Shown: positions 48,286-56,215 of the stretch, one piece after another | Position numbering within the stretch: position 1 is the stretch's first letter | Layout: the number at the start of each line of letters is the position of its first letter | Assembly: GCF_004682015.1 (NCBI RefSeq) | Contig: NZ_SMLM01000003.1 | Location: 620,001-684,000, forward strand | Reading direction: 5' to 3' | From: Ramlibacter henchirensis | Lineage (GTDB): Bacteria; Pseudomonadota; Gammaproteobacteria; Burkholderiales; Burkholderiaceae_C | DNA: 64,000 bases | Notes under the pieces: model-generated | What the model saw: the letters and a program-made list of their open reading frames with translations, nothing else | What the model was told of the DNA's origin: nothing | Databases searched by the model: none | Position numbers and translations under genes: made by a program

Positions 48286-48302
48286 ATTTAGCACCGCTAA
48301 AT
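48286..48302. promoter_or_regulatory. Operator-like palindrome 2
   Basis: ATTTAGC-ACC-GCTAAAT, a perfect 7-bp inverted repeat with a 3-base centre, 130 bases after the first. It lies 139 bases upstream of the AlpA-like start. The repeat pair in an A+T-rich gap is typical of phage control regions. Confidence 0.62.
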
Positions 48303-48440
48303 AAGGGCCGTCTACAAGTAGGTGTGATCGTCTGCTTCTAGCTGCAGATATCTCGTGCGTTGCGGGCAATGAACGCCTTCTTTGCCTCTAGACGGCGGCC
48401 CATTGATCGGATGCAATGCCGTCTCTCTTCACCGATCATC

Positions 48441-48689
48441 ATGCGACTTGAACAATTCATTCGACCTGCCGAAATGCCGAAGCACACAGGCTGCGCACAA
48501 TCAACCGCATACGCCGATGTGAAGGCGGGTCTTCTCCCACCTCCAGTAAAGCTTGGCCGCCGTTCTTCAGGCTGGATTGCCAGGGAAGTAGCTGCCGTTC
48601 AGCAGGCGCGGATCGCCGGCTCTAGCGAGGGCGAGATCCGCAAGTTGGTGGCGGAACTCGTTAGACAGCGGCACACGGCAACTACATAA
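48441..48689 (+). CDS. AlpA-like helix-turn-helix regulator
   Basis: An 82-residue DNA-binding protein: FIRPAEMPKHTGCAQSTAY, then KAGLLPPPVKLG and SGWIAREV. This is the AlpA/MerR-like winged helix of integrative elements, which in P4-like elements drives excision. The ATG at 48441 is inside a longer frame; residues before it do not fit. It is directly followed by the DUF1376 gene. Confidence 0.82.
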   Translation: MRLEQFIRPAEMPKHTGCAQSTAYADVKAGLLPPPVKLGRRSSGWIAREVAAVQQARIAGSSEGEIRKLVAELVRQRHTATT

Positions 48690-48700
48690 CCAGCACACGT

Positions 48701-49540
48701 ATGATTTTTTTTGAGCATCACCTCGGCGATCACATACGCAAAACCATGCAGTTAACCATGGTCGAGGAAGGTGCATATCGACGCCTGCTGGATGCCTACT
48801 ATATGACCGAGCAGCCGATCCCACGAGCGTTCAAGGATGCTTGCCGCGTGGCGCGCGCAACGTCCAAGCGCGAGCGCGACGCGGTCTGCATCGTCCTCGG
48901 AAGGTTCTTCCACGAGACCTCGCAAGGTTGGCTTCATACACGCTGCGAGTCCGAAATCGCGCACTACAAGGAAAAACGAGTGAAGGCGCAGCGCAGCGCA
49001 TTTGCAAGATGGGGTACACGCAATCCGCAGGAAGGCGATGCGAACGCATCTGATGTGCGCAGCGCAGGCGCAATCCGAACGCACACTGAACGCGATGCTC
49101 ACCACACACCAGCCCCCAACCCCCAATCTCCAAGCCCGGCGGATGCCACACACTCTCCAGCCGTTGACGTGCGTGAACACGCAGAGCGGGTGTGCGAAGC
49201 GCTGAAGGAAGCAGGCATCGACCGGGTGAACCCCGCAGACCCTACGTTGCTCTCGCTGCTACAAGGCGGCGCCACGCTCCAGCACTTCACTGCCGCAGTC
49301 GAAGGATCGATGCGCAAGCACAACCCGTTCGCGTACGCCCTCGGCACGGTAAAGGGGCAGCTCGCCGAAGCCGCACAGATTGCAATGAGCCCGAGACCCA
49401 GCCCATCTGCCCGCGCGCCGACGCTCGTCGAGCGCCGCTCCCAAACGACCGCTGAGCTGACCGGCCAAACTGGTGAAAGGTTCGACGATGAAGTCCGGGA
49501 TAAAAGCACTATCGACGTGGACGCCAAATTCCTTCGGTGA
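48701..49540 (+). CDS. DUF1376 phage-type protein
   Basis: A 279-residue protein. The first ~90 residues follow the DUF1376/YdaU pattern (FFEHHLGDHIRKTMQLT, EEGAYRRLLDAYYMTEQPIP, ERDAVCIVLGRFF), found in phage replication modules. The rest is low-complexity and helical. Its last 53 bases overlap the next gene in another frame. Confidence 0.82.
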   Translation: MIFFEHHLGDHIRKTMQLTMVEEGAYRRLLDAYYMTEQPIPRAFKDACRVARATSKRERDAVCIVLGRFFHETSQGWLHTRCESEIAHYKEKRVKAQRSAFARWGTRNPQEGDANASDVRSAGAIRTHTERDAHHTPAPNPQSPSPADATHSPAVDVREHAERVCEALKEAGIDRVNPADPTLLSLLQGGATLQHFTAAVEGSMRKHNPFAYALGTVKGQLAEAAQIAMSPRPSPSARAPTLVERRSQTTAELTGQTGERFDDEVRDKSTIDVDAKFLR

Positions 49541-50198
49541 GCAGCCCCCGATGCCACTGCAATTGGTGGAGCAGATCTTCACTCACCTGCACGCGCAGTT
49601 CGGCACAAAGGTCGCAGACCTTTTCGCCGGGGTGCCTGCCGCTACCGTCAAAGCCGAATGGGCGGCAGCTCTTGCGGGGTTTCGTGCAGCCGAGATTCGC
49701 CGGGGCCTGAGGTCCTGTCAAAGCCGTGTCTTCGCCCCGACACTAGGCGAATTCCGGCGCCTTTGTAGGCCGGCACTCGATCCGAATTTCGCATGGCACG
49801 AGGCATACGCCGGCATCGGTCAGCGCGCGGCAGGGCACACAGGGGAGTGGTCACATCCCGCCGTGTACAGAGCGGCCTGCGGCTTTGAGCACGAACTGCG
49901 CACTGGTAGCTACCTTCAGCACCAGAAAGCATGGGAGTGGCGGCTTGACAGGGAATTTCGGAACGGCTGGCAAGACGACATACAGAAGCCGCTCCAGGCG
50001 CTTTCACTTCAGCCGACTACGCGCAGCCCGACTGTTGAGGAGCGAGAAAGCCTAGCCTCGTTGCGCAACTCGATGGTCTCCACGTCAACTTCGTCAAGTC
50101 CTCGCCCTAAGTGTTCTGGCGAGCCGTGCCCCACCCCCCGTATGGGTCCTTCTGCCAGAACTGTCTTGCGGGTGATTCGACCCCCGACGTTTCGCTAG
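49488..50198 (+). CDS. Phage replication protein P-like
   Basis: A 236-residue protein. The segments VEQIFTHLHAQFGTKVADLF, TVKAEWAAALAGF, RRGLRSCQSRVFAPTLGEF and FAWHEAYAGIG resemble replication P proteins of prophages, which load the host helicase; the match is from memory. The ATG at 49488 overlaps the DUF1376 gene; a GTG at 49473 is an alternative. The C-terminal 40 residues are low-complexity. Confidence 0.68.
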   Translation: MKSGIKALSTWTPNSFGEQPPMPLQLVEQIFTHLHAQFGTKVADLFAGVPAATVKAEWAAALAGFRAAEIRRGLRSCQSRVFAPTLGEFRRLCRPALDPNFAWHEAYAGIGQRAAGHTGEWSHPAVYRAACGFEHELRTGSYLQHQKAWEWRLDREFRNGWQDDIQKPLQALSLQPTTRSPTVEERESLASLRNSMVSTSTSSSPRPKCSGEPCPTPRMGPSARTVLRVIRPPTFR

Positions 50199-50243
50199 TG
50201 CCTGGAATTTCGAATTACTTGACAGTTGACAAAGAGGCGGAGG

Positions 50244-50555
50244 ATGAGCGGACAGTGTTTCGGACTTGTGCTGATGAAATACCCTGGAGGAGGTGGAGAT
50301 TTCAAGCTTGCCCTTGCACTTGGGGACAGTGCTGATGACGAGGGATATGTTTACGTTGAGGCGACTCTGGACTTGCTGCATCGGGCACGCTTGACAGAGC
50401 AGGGCTTTCGCCGAGCACTCGCGCAGATGAAAGCCAAAGACTGGCTGACGGCAATCAACTCGAATGAGTGCCTCTATCAGCTGAAGCCACCGGGGGAAAG
50501 CGTCCCTTGGAGGCGCGGTGGCGTGAGGTCTCCCAAGGTCTCTTTGGTCCGCTGA
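50244..50555 (+). CDS. Small winged-helix-like phage protein
   Basis: A 103-residue protein starting MSGQCFGLVLMKYPGGGG, then FKLALALGDSADDEGYVYVE and FRRALAQMKAKDWL. This order (GGGG, LALADxAxDDG, helix then RRxLxxMxxxGWL) recalls helix-turn-helix replication proteins of phages. GGAGG precedes the ATG. The C-terminus is odd (Arg/Gly-rich) and may have been replaced at the repeat that starts 5 bases later. Confidence 0.6.
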   Translation: MSGQCFGLVLMKYPGGGGDFKLALALGDSADDEGYVYVEATLDLLHRARLTEQGFRRALAQMKAKDWLTAINSNECLYQLKPPGESVPWRRGGVRSPKVSLVR

Positions 50556-50559
50556 AAAC

Positions 50560-50586
50560 GGAACGCCGGATGAACAATCCGCCGGT
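50560..50586. repeat. Left copy of a CGGATGAACAATCCGCCGGT repeat
   Basis: The 20-base core CGGATGAACAATCCGCCGGT is identical at 50567-50586 and 55422-55441. The surrounding GGAAC and a nearby TGTCCGCT are also shared. The two copies are in the same orientation and bound the decayed patch. Confidence 0.7.
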
Positions 50587-51211
50587 TGATGTCCGCTTCC
50601 GCCACCCATAGCTGACATCGGAATGGCTCTGGAAGTTGCGATCGAAAGCAGCGTGATTGGGGGCGCAGCCCTGTTCAGCCGCTGCCCGCAGCCGCAACGC
50701 CGAAAGCGCGCCTTCGCCAATCCCAGCCTTGCTCCGGAGATCACACCGGCGTCAAAGTGCCCGCCCAGGAGGGAGCGGATCCGGCTGCGGCCGGCCGCTT
50801 GCTCATGGCCATGACCGGCGTCCGCGCCGCGTGCCAGCCGACGAGCGAGCCGGTGACGAGGAGCAGTCCGCCGATGCAGACGATGGCCTTCCTGGGCCGC
50901 GCCCTTGACGTTCAGAGGGCGCGGATGGGGTGATGTGGCGGAGAGGGCGTCCGCAAAAGTTCAGTCGTGGCAAAGCGCCGGGGAGCACCCGCCAGTTTAC
51001 CCATCGATGAGCCCACCTTCCCTCGGCGGGTTGAGCAGTACGAGATGCGCAGAAGCGCGCTTTGCCTAGTGCCCCGGGGAACAGGTGGGGGAACCAGATA
51101 GCAGCTCACGCTGCTTACCTGGCCTCGGCCCAAGTGGCGCTGCCGCGTGTTCAAGGTCCTAGACGTGGCTCGAACTCGAGAAAACGTCAGCAGGCACCTG
51201 AGCGTTGACAA
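50587..51211. other. Decayed region, no intact gene
   Basis: 625 bases in which I find no convincing gene. On the minus strand, 50741-50905 reads as one short hydrophobic stretch (VCIGGLLLVTGSLVGW) with no start codon and a stop just upstream, so it is likely the remains of a membrane protein. The rest shows nothing. Confidence 0.4.
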
Positions 51212-51406
51212 TCACTTTGCGCCCTTGAAGCGGGCTCGCACGTCCATGGCTGCACTCTCGATCGGCTCGCCTCCGGGAGTGAAGTAGTCGACCGGTGGCG
51301 CAACGAAGATCACCATCGGAAGGTTCGGCGAGAGCTCGTCGACGGGGCGCCAGTCGGAACAGAAGCCCAGGAGCTCGGCGGCCTTACCGCATAGTTCTGT
51401 CAGCAT
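51212..51406 (-). CDS. Small hypothetical protein
   Basis: A 64-residue frame with natural composition: FCSDWRPVDELSPNLPMVIF, then DYFTPGGEPIESAAMDVRAR. No ribosome-binding site is obvious, and the family is unknown. It could be the end of a larger broken gene. Confidence 0.4.
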   Translation of the reverse strand: MLTELCGKAAELLGFCSDWRPVDELSPNLPMVIFVAPPVDYFTPGGEPIESAAMDVRARFKGAK

Positions 51407-51965
51407 CGCAACGGCAGGGCCTCAAAGCTTGACGACCGTCTTGCCAAAATTGCCGCCGGTCATGCGCCACGGCGGGTGTCAGGCTAGGACTCGCCAACTC
51501 AGGGGACAACCTGGAGCGGCTTGTCTGGCCAATGTTCTCAGCGCTCATAAGGCATGAGAACCTCACTCGAATGGACCTCCAATGAGCGACCTCGAAGAGC
51601 AGCTACCAGCAGAAGATCGCGTCAACGGGATGCAGGCGGCAACGCGCCTGAGTTTGATCAGCTCACAGGCGAGGCGCGTAAGAAGCGTAGGGCCGCCGAT
51701 GATCTCTTCTGCATCATCTTGCGCGGTGAAAAAGAGAAAAGCCCCTGACCCGCAGGCCAGAGGCTATGAACAGAGCGCAGGAGACATGCGCCCTCAAGCT
51801 TTTCCCACCCCCATCTCGAATGTAGGGGGCTGCCGCAACGCTCGGCGTCACAAATGGTGGCTCTGGGAGAGGTGTGCAGCGAAGAAACCACGCCGATTCT
51901 GGGATTCGCCATCCGTGTGAATTAGTGCCTTTCGAGCCATTGTGTCTAATCGTTACGATCAGCTC
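51407..51965. other. Gap with a possible oxidoreductase remnant
   Basis: On the minus strand, 51422-51475 reads RMTGGNFGKTVVKL then stop, which looks like the C-terminal end of a zinc-type alcohol dehydrogenase/quinone oxidoreductase; the rest of that gene is gone. Other frames here are short and not convincing. Confidence 0.3.
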
Positions 51966-52310
51966 ATGAACCTACAGTTCACAGGCGACGAGCAGAAGAC
52001 AACCCTCTCGGGCGGCCTTGATACGGTCGGAGAAACCGAGGAGCTCGTGGTTGGTCCCGTGTCTGGCTACTACCTGGCTTGCTACACGGTGAGGACGCGA
52101 GGCGGCTTTGTGGGATACGCCAAGGTTTGCTATTCGCACCCCAGCTGCCCATGGAGTGTTTTGTCGTGGCGCAAGATCAGTTCAGGGCCGCACGCCACGA
52201 GCGAAGAAGCCTTTGAAGCAGTCGTCACCAGGAGCAAGTCTGTGCTCGCAAAGGCCCGGCCGGAGCGCCTGTCCCTACTGCGCATGTTCATGAAGCCGGC
52301 TGCTGATTAG
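51966..52310 (+). CDS. Hypothetical protein
   Basis: A 114-residue protein starting MNLQFTGDEQKTTLSGGLDT, with VSGYYLACYTVRTRGGFVGY and a basic C-terminus. No family is recognised. The composition is normal, with several Cys and aromatic residues, so it may be real. A GTG at 51942 would add 8 residues. Confidence 0.5.
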   Translation: MNLQFTGDEQKTTLSGGLDTVGETEELVVGPVSGYYLACYTVRTRGGFVGYAKVCYSHPSCPWSVLSWRKISSGPHATSEEAFEAVVTRSKSVLAKARPERLSLLRMFMKPAAD

Positions 52311-52317
52311 CGAGCTC

Positions 52318-52617
52318 TCAGCGGTGGTTCTTGCCGACCCGCGTGAACGGGTCCAACTCGTCGAATTGACTGGGCCGAGCCTCCCGCACTCGCACCGAAG
52401 CAGCTGGTGTGAGGCTGCCAAACTGGCTGTCAAGCTGGAACTGCGACTGTTCCCATAGGTCCCAAGCTGCCTCGTCTTGTTCCTCGCGGACCTCGGGCAG
52501 CGGCGGTGGCTCTGAATGGACCGGAGCAGCCTGAGCACGGACTGGCCTGCTTTCCGGTACGCGGGGCGTCGTCAGTGGGCGCTCTACTGATTCTCGGCGC
52601 TTGAACCACTTGAACAT
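52318..52617 (-). CDS. Conserved small acidic protein (copy 2)
   Basis: A 99-residue paralogue of the protein at 16856-17164: MFKWFKRRES start, then PPPLPEVREEQDEAAWDLWE, FQLDSQFGSLTP and DPFTRVGKN. The frame is open and the conserved half is kept, so it appears functional, unlike its neighbours. It is convergent with the 114-residue protein, 7 bases away. Confidence 0.7.
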   Translation of the reverse strand: MFKWFKRRESVERPLTTPRVPESRPVRAQAAPVHSEPPPLPEVREEQDEAAWDLWEQSQFQLDSQFGSLTPAASVRVREARPSQFDELDPFTRVGKNHR

Positions 52618-52799
52618 CTGGAGTCGCCTCCCGTGCGACTTCGACCTACTGCGCACTTTCCGTGCTGTAACTCCCCAGCGCGATTGAACACTTCACCCGC
52701 CATGGGGTCAAGAGGCGCGGACCAGAACAGAACGCCTCTGTGCCGAAGGCGCAACTCGGTGGCACAGTCCCTTCCGTGCCCGTGACCATCCCCGCCCCC

Positions 52800-53426
52800 A
52801 TGCATGCCCCGGCGCAGCGTCGAGCTGCCTTCAAGGACCCCGAGTGGGCTACGAGCTGAAGTTCGATGGCTATCGCTGCATGACTGGAATTGAGGCGGAG
52901 GGCACAGAGCGAGCCGGCGCGGCCCCACGCGTCCGCCTCCAGACCAAGAGCGGGGCTGACTGCTCCACGTGTTTCCTGAGGTGCTGGAGGCCTTGGGCAA
53001 GCTCTCAGGTGGCCCGCATGTTCTGGACGGAGAGGTCTGCGTGTTGCGCCCTGACGGACGAGCGACTTCAACACCTTGTAGGAGCGCGCGCGGCGCAGGC
53101 AGTGGTATTGAGGGGCCCCGGCAGTCACCTACTGCGTCATCGACCTGCTGGTGCGAGATGGCCGGAACGTCATGCGGCTGCCGCTGGTCGAGCGCAAGAG
53201 GCAGCTTGAGGAGGTCCTGGCGGGGGCACTTAAGGGTCCGCTGCTGATCGTCAAGGACCTGCCCGCGGATGCCGCCTTGTTCAAGGCGATGCTCGGAGCA
53301 GGCCTGGAGATTGAGGGCGTGATGGCCAAGCGCCGCCAGAGCACCTACCAGCCGGGCGTGAGGAGTTCCGACTGGGTGAAGATCAAGCGGCCCGGGTGGC
53401 AAGAGGGGCGCGTCTGGACGGGCTGA
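52800..53426 (+). pseudogene. Broken ATP-dependent DNA ligase (LigD ligase-domain type)
   Basis: Pieces of one ligase lie in three frames in order: the adenylation motif GYELKFDGYR at ~52845, then LDGEVCVL at ~53020, then RDGRNVMRLPLVERKRQLEE at ~53155 and the motif EGVMAKRRQSTYQPGVRSSD with WVKIKRPG at the end. At least three frameshifts separate them. It would have been the partner of a LigD-type polymerase such as the one at 45164. Confidence 0.78.
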
Positions 53427-53429
53427 GGC

Positions 53430-53666
53430 TCAGAAGGGCGGTGTCTTTCCGACGGATTTGTCCGCGGCGGTAAGCGCGCAAGTCAGACGATCGGTTGCCG
53501 CACGCCGCAACACGCGCACCCTGAGCTGGAGCTCGCGGCTTGGCGGCTCGCCTTTCCCATCCATGAATTTCATGTAAGCGGCTTGGACCTCCCGCTCGGC
53601 TTCACGGGCGGCAGCATCAGCTTCACGCCAGTTGTCGAACAGCTTCTGTAGGTCCGTTGCAGCCAT
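53430..53666 (-). CDS. Small helical hypothetical protein
   Basis: A 78-residue protein, mostly charged helix: LQKLFDNWREADAAAREAER, then VQAAYMKFMDGKGEPPSREL. No family is recognised. The composition and periodic charges look real, but there are no neighbours to give a role. Confidence 0.5.
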   Translation of the reverse strand: MAATDLQKLFDNWREADAAAREAEREVQAAYMKFMDGKGEPPSRELQLRVRVLRRAATDRLTCALTAADKSVGKTPPF

Positions 53667-53987
53667 TGGAAGGGTCAATCCCATCTGGGTCCGTCGGGGG
53701 CGCTGTCTTACCCTCAAAACTTGTAAGTGGCTCCAGTTCGGTGCTGGGCCTCACCGAAAGTGATTCCTGAAGGTAAGGCAACACGCTGGCTGCTCCGTGA
53801 CCGGAGCGCTGGCCCGGCACGGTCAGGTCTCCGCCCTCTTGCTGGCGTTGCTTTGGTTCCGTGTTCACGACCGAAACGTATGTGGTACCAAAACGAGCGG
53901 ATGTAGGCGGGTTTCCACTCGGGTGTTCGCTCGTGAATTACACAGACGAGAACGAGCTATGCGCAGCCGTGACCTTGGCAGGCGTCC
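53667..53987. other. Gap, no gene seen
   Basis: 321 bases. Short frames exist on both strands but none has a good start or a recognisable pattern, and no repeat or hairpin was seen. Confidence 0.35.
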
Positions 53988-54179
53988 TCAGTGCGGCTTG
54001 TCGCTCTTCTTCAGGTACTCGCGGACCTTCGAGACCCGGTCACCGACAGCGTGAACGGCCTCCTTGAGACGCTGCGGCGTGGTCTTCAGACTCTTGGCCC
54101 AACCGCGGGCCTCGTAGTCCTGATTGACGTTGATGCGCTCCCGGTCTTGACCTTGGGACTTGCTCTTGTCGTCGGCCAT
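53988..54179 (-). CDS. DUF3606 small protein (copy 2)
   Basis: A 63-residue protein: MADDKSKSQGQDRERINVNQ, then DYEARGWAKSLKTTPQRLKE and GDRVSKVREYLKK. It is a paralogue of the protein at 44935-45114, with the first 18 residues identical. The ATG at 54179 has GGGAG at a good distance; an ATG at 54182 is too close. It lies inside the decayed patch but is intact. Confidence 0.8.
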   Translation of the reverse strand: MADDKSKSQGQDRERINVNQDYEARGWAKSLKTTPQRLKEAVHAVGDRVSKVREYLKKSDKPH

Positions 54180-54269
54180 CATGGTCTCCCAGCAATTGAC
54201 GTGTGAAGCCAATCCTGAGCCGCATAGTAGTCAGCCGCAGACGCACAGCAGTAGGACAGCGTCGCGCCT

Positions 54270-55280
54270 GCGCGTCAGAGCTCATGGTGACCATGTGGCG
54301 GCGCGCCGGAACGTTCGACCCACAGCGGCGGCACTGTCGACTTGACTCTTCACGATCGCGCGCAACTTGCGAACCGATCACTACCGCCGCGCGTCGGTGG
54401 ATGCCGCCGGCAGCCCGGTCGATCACGGCATCGACGTGTGGAATGCCGACCACAGGCGCCGGATGTGCGCGAGGGACCGGACGAACTCGTGCAGGACGCG
54501 CAGCGCGAGCGCAGCGTGCACCGCGCGCTGAAGGAACTGCCGCCGGAGCAAGCCCTTTTGCTGCAGGTTTTGTTCTTCGAGGAACGGCCGCACGTCACGA
54601 TCGCGCGGGAGCTGGGCATCCCGCCCGCTGGGAACGGTGGATCCAAGCCGATGATGATCCTCCACCACCCCGAGGACGAGTTCCTCCTGTTGTTGGCGGC
54701 GGGGCACCTGCCTGCCGGCCAAGCCGTGGTCGTCGCGGCTCACGTGGAAGAGTGCGCGCAGTGCGGCGCGCGCCTGCGCACGTTGCAGGCGGTCGGCGGC
54801 GCGCTGCTGCAGAACGCCGAGCCCCACCCGCTCTCCCCGGACTCGCTGGCGGCGACCCTGCACCGCATCGCAGATGTGCCGCCTGAACCCGCGCGTGCGC
54901 CTGCGACTCCGGCGCCCCCGCCGGCCGCGACCTGGCTGCCGGCCGGCGTGATCTGGCCGGCGAGCCTGCGGGGCTGCAAGGTCACACCGTGGCGCCGGAT
55001 CGGACCCGGCAGGCGCTTCTCCCGTGTGCAACTTCCGCAGGATCCCGAAGCGGCACTGTTCCTGCTCAGGGGGCGCAACTTACCGCGGCACAGGCACAGC
55101 CAGCTGGAGCTCACCCAAGTCCTTCGTCGATGAAAGGGCGGTGTTCGGACCGGGCGACTTCGACGCGGCCGAGCGGTACGTGCACCACGAGCCCGTTGTC
55201 CGATCGGGAGGCGTGTGCGTGTGCCTGACCTGGGTCGAGGGGAGCTTGCGCTTCGACGCGCGTATTGCGAAGGCTCAGGA
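54270..55280 (+). pseudogene. Broken and fused copy of the sigma/anti-sigma pair
   Basis: On the plus strand, pieces match the intact minus-strand pair at 55550-56793. Sigma fragments (MWRRAGTFDPQ; LQVLFFEERPHVTIARELGI) lie in two frames. The C-terminal part of sigma is deleted and the frame runs straight into MILHHPEDEFLLLLAAGHLP of the anti-sigma. The cupin part is then broken by a frameshift near 55120. It is an inverted, decayed duplicate. Confidence 0.78.
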
Positions 55281-55409
55281 TGTGACGTCGCTGGCTTTCA
55301 GCTGGAGACGAGGCGACCGCGCTGGCCTGACATAAGGAGTGGGCGGAGAAAGGCTGTCAACGGGCCAGCCTCCTTCATGCCAACCATTCTCCTCGAGCGG
55401 CGCAGCTCG

Positions 55410-55446
55410 AAGCGGAACCGGCGGATGAACAATCCGCCGGTGAAGC
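55410..55446. repeat. Right copy of the palindromic repeat
   Basis: CCGGCGGAT-GAACA-ATCCGCCGG at 55418-55440 is a perfect 9-bp inverted repeat. It shares a 20-base core with the copy at 50567-50586, in the same orientation, and bounds the decayed patch on the right. Confidence 0.72.
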
Positions 55447-55549
55447 CGTGTTGGCGGCGAGGGCGTCCATCATTCGGTTGGGATGTCCGCTCACGCCGTC
55501 GGCTCAACCATAAGCGGCTCTTGCGGTTTTGCGTCAGGCAAGCCGCCAA

Positions 55550-56215
55550 TTAGACGCCCGTCCAGCGCGCGATCGCTGTCGCGATGTGCCCGTCGAAGCG
55601 CAAGCGGCCCTCGACCCACGTCAGACATACGCACACCTGGCCCGGTTGAACCATGGGCTCGTGGTGCACGTCGGGGCCCGCCTGGTCGAAGTCGCCCGGG
55701 CCGAAGACCGCCCTTTCATCGACGAACGCGCCGCACAGGACCTGGGTGAGCTCCAGCTGCTCGTGCCTGTGTCGCGGCAGGCTGCGCCCCGGTGAAATGC
55801 TGAGCAAGAACAGCGTCGCCTCGGGATCATGTGGAAGCTGCACACGGGAGAAGCGCCTGCCGGGGCCGATCCAGCGCCACGGCGTGACCTTGCTGCCCCT
55901 CAGGCTCGTTGGCCAAGTCACTCCCGTCGGCAGCCACGTGCCCGCCGGGGCGGTCGCGGGAGTTGGCGAGGTGCTGGCAGGTTCCGGAGGAACACCGGCT
56001 ATGCGCTGCAGCGTAGCGGCCAGCAAGTCCGGGGAGAGCGGGTGCGGCTCGGCGCGTTCCAACAGCGCGCCGCCGACCGCTTCCAAGGTGCTCAGCCGCT
56101 CGGTGCAGTGGCCGCAGCTTTCCACGTGGGCCTGCACGACCACGGCTTGGCCGGCAGGCAGGCGCCCCGCGGCAAGTGAGAGAAGGAACTCATCCTCGGG
56201 ATGGTGAACGATCAT
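55550..56215 (-). CDS. ChrR-type anti-sigma factor with zinc and cupin domains
   Basis: A 221-residue protein. The N-terminal zinc domain has HHPEDEF and HVESCGHCTERL (HxxxCxxC). A C-terminal cupin follows with PRHRHEQLELTQVL and VFGPGDF then HHEP. In Rhodobacter, ChrR of this form binds the ECF sigma RpoE and releases it on singlet oxygen. The ATG at 56215 overlaps the sigma stop (ATGA). Confidence 0.88.
   Translation of the reverse strand: MIVHHPEDEFLLSLAAGRLPAGQAVVVQAHVESCGHCTERLSTLEAVGGALLERAEPHPLSPDLLAATLQRIAGVPPEPASTSPTPATAPAGTWLPTGVTWPTSLRGSKVTPWRWIGPGRRFSRVQLPHDPEATLFLLSISPGRSLPRHRHEQLELTQVLCGAFVDERAVFGPGDFDQAGPDVHHEPMVQPGQVCVCLTWVEGRLRFDGHIATAIARWTGV

Larger units (their letters stand above)
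47906..48440. other. Regulatory gap between integrase and AlpA-like gene
   Basis: 535 bases without a credible gene. The second half is much richer in A+T than the rest of the window and holds two copies of the palindrome TTTAGC-N3-GCTAAA (listed separately). It probably holds promoters for the element's early genes. Confidence 0.5.
46443..50555. mobile_element. Integrative element in tRNA-Lys (minimum extent)
   Basis: Left junction is the tRNA-Lys fragment. Contents in order: repeats, tyrosine recombinase (46598), two operator-like palindromes, an AlpA-type regulator, a DUF1376 protein, a replication-P-like protein and a winged-helix-like protein. No capsid, tail or conjugation genes are seen, so it looks like a phage satellite or a reduced prophage. 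The right end is not visible and may lie in the decayed patch or outside the window. Confidence 0.7.

Noticed and set aside
53623..53868. An 81-codon minus-strand frame starting MNTEPKQRQQEGG
   Set aside because: No family pattern, Pro/Gly-rich, and it overlaps the start of the more natural 78-residue helical protein in another frame.
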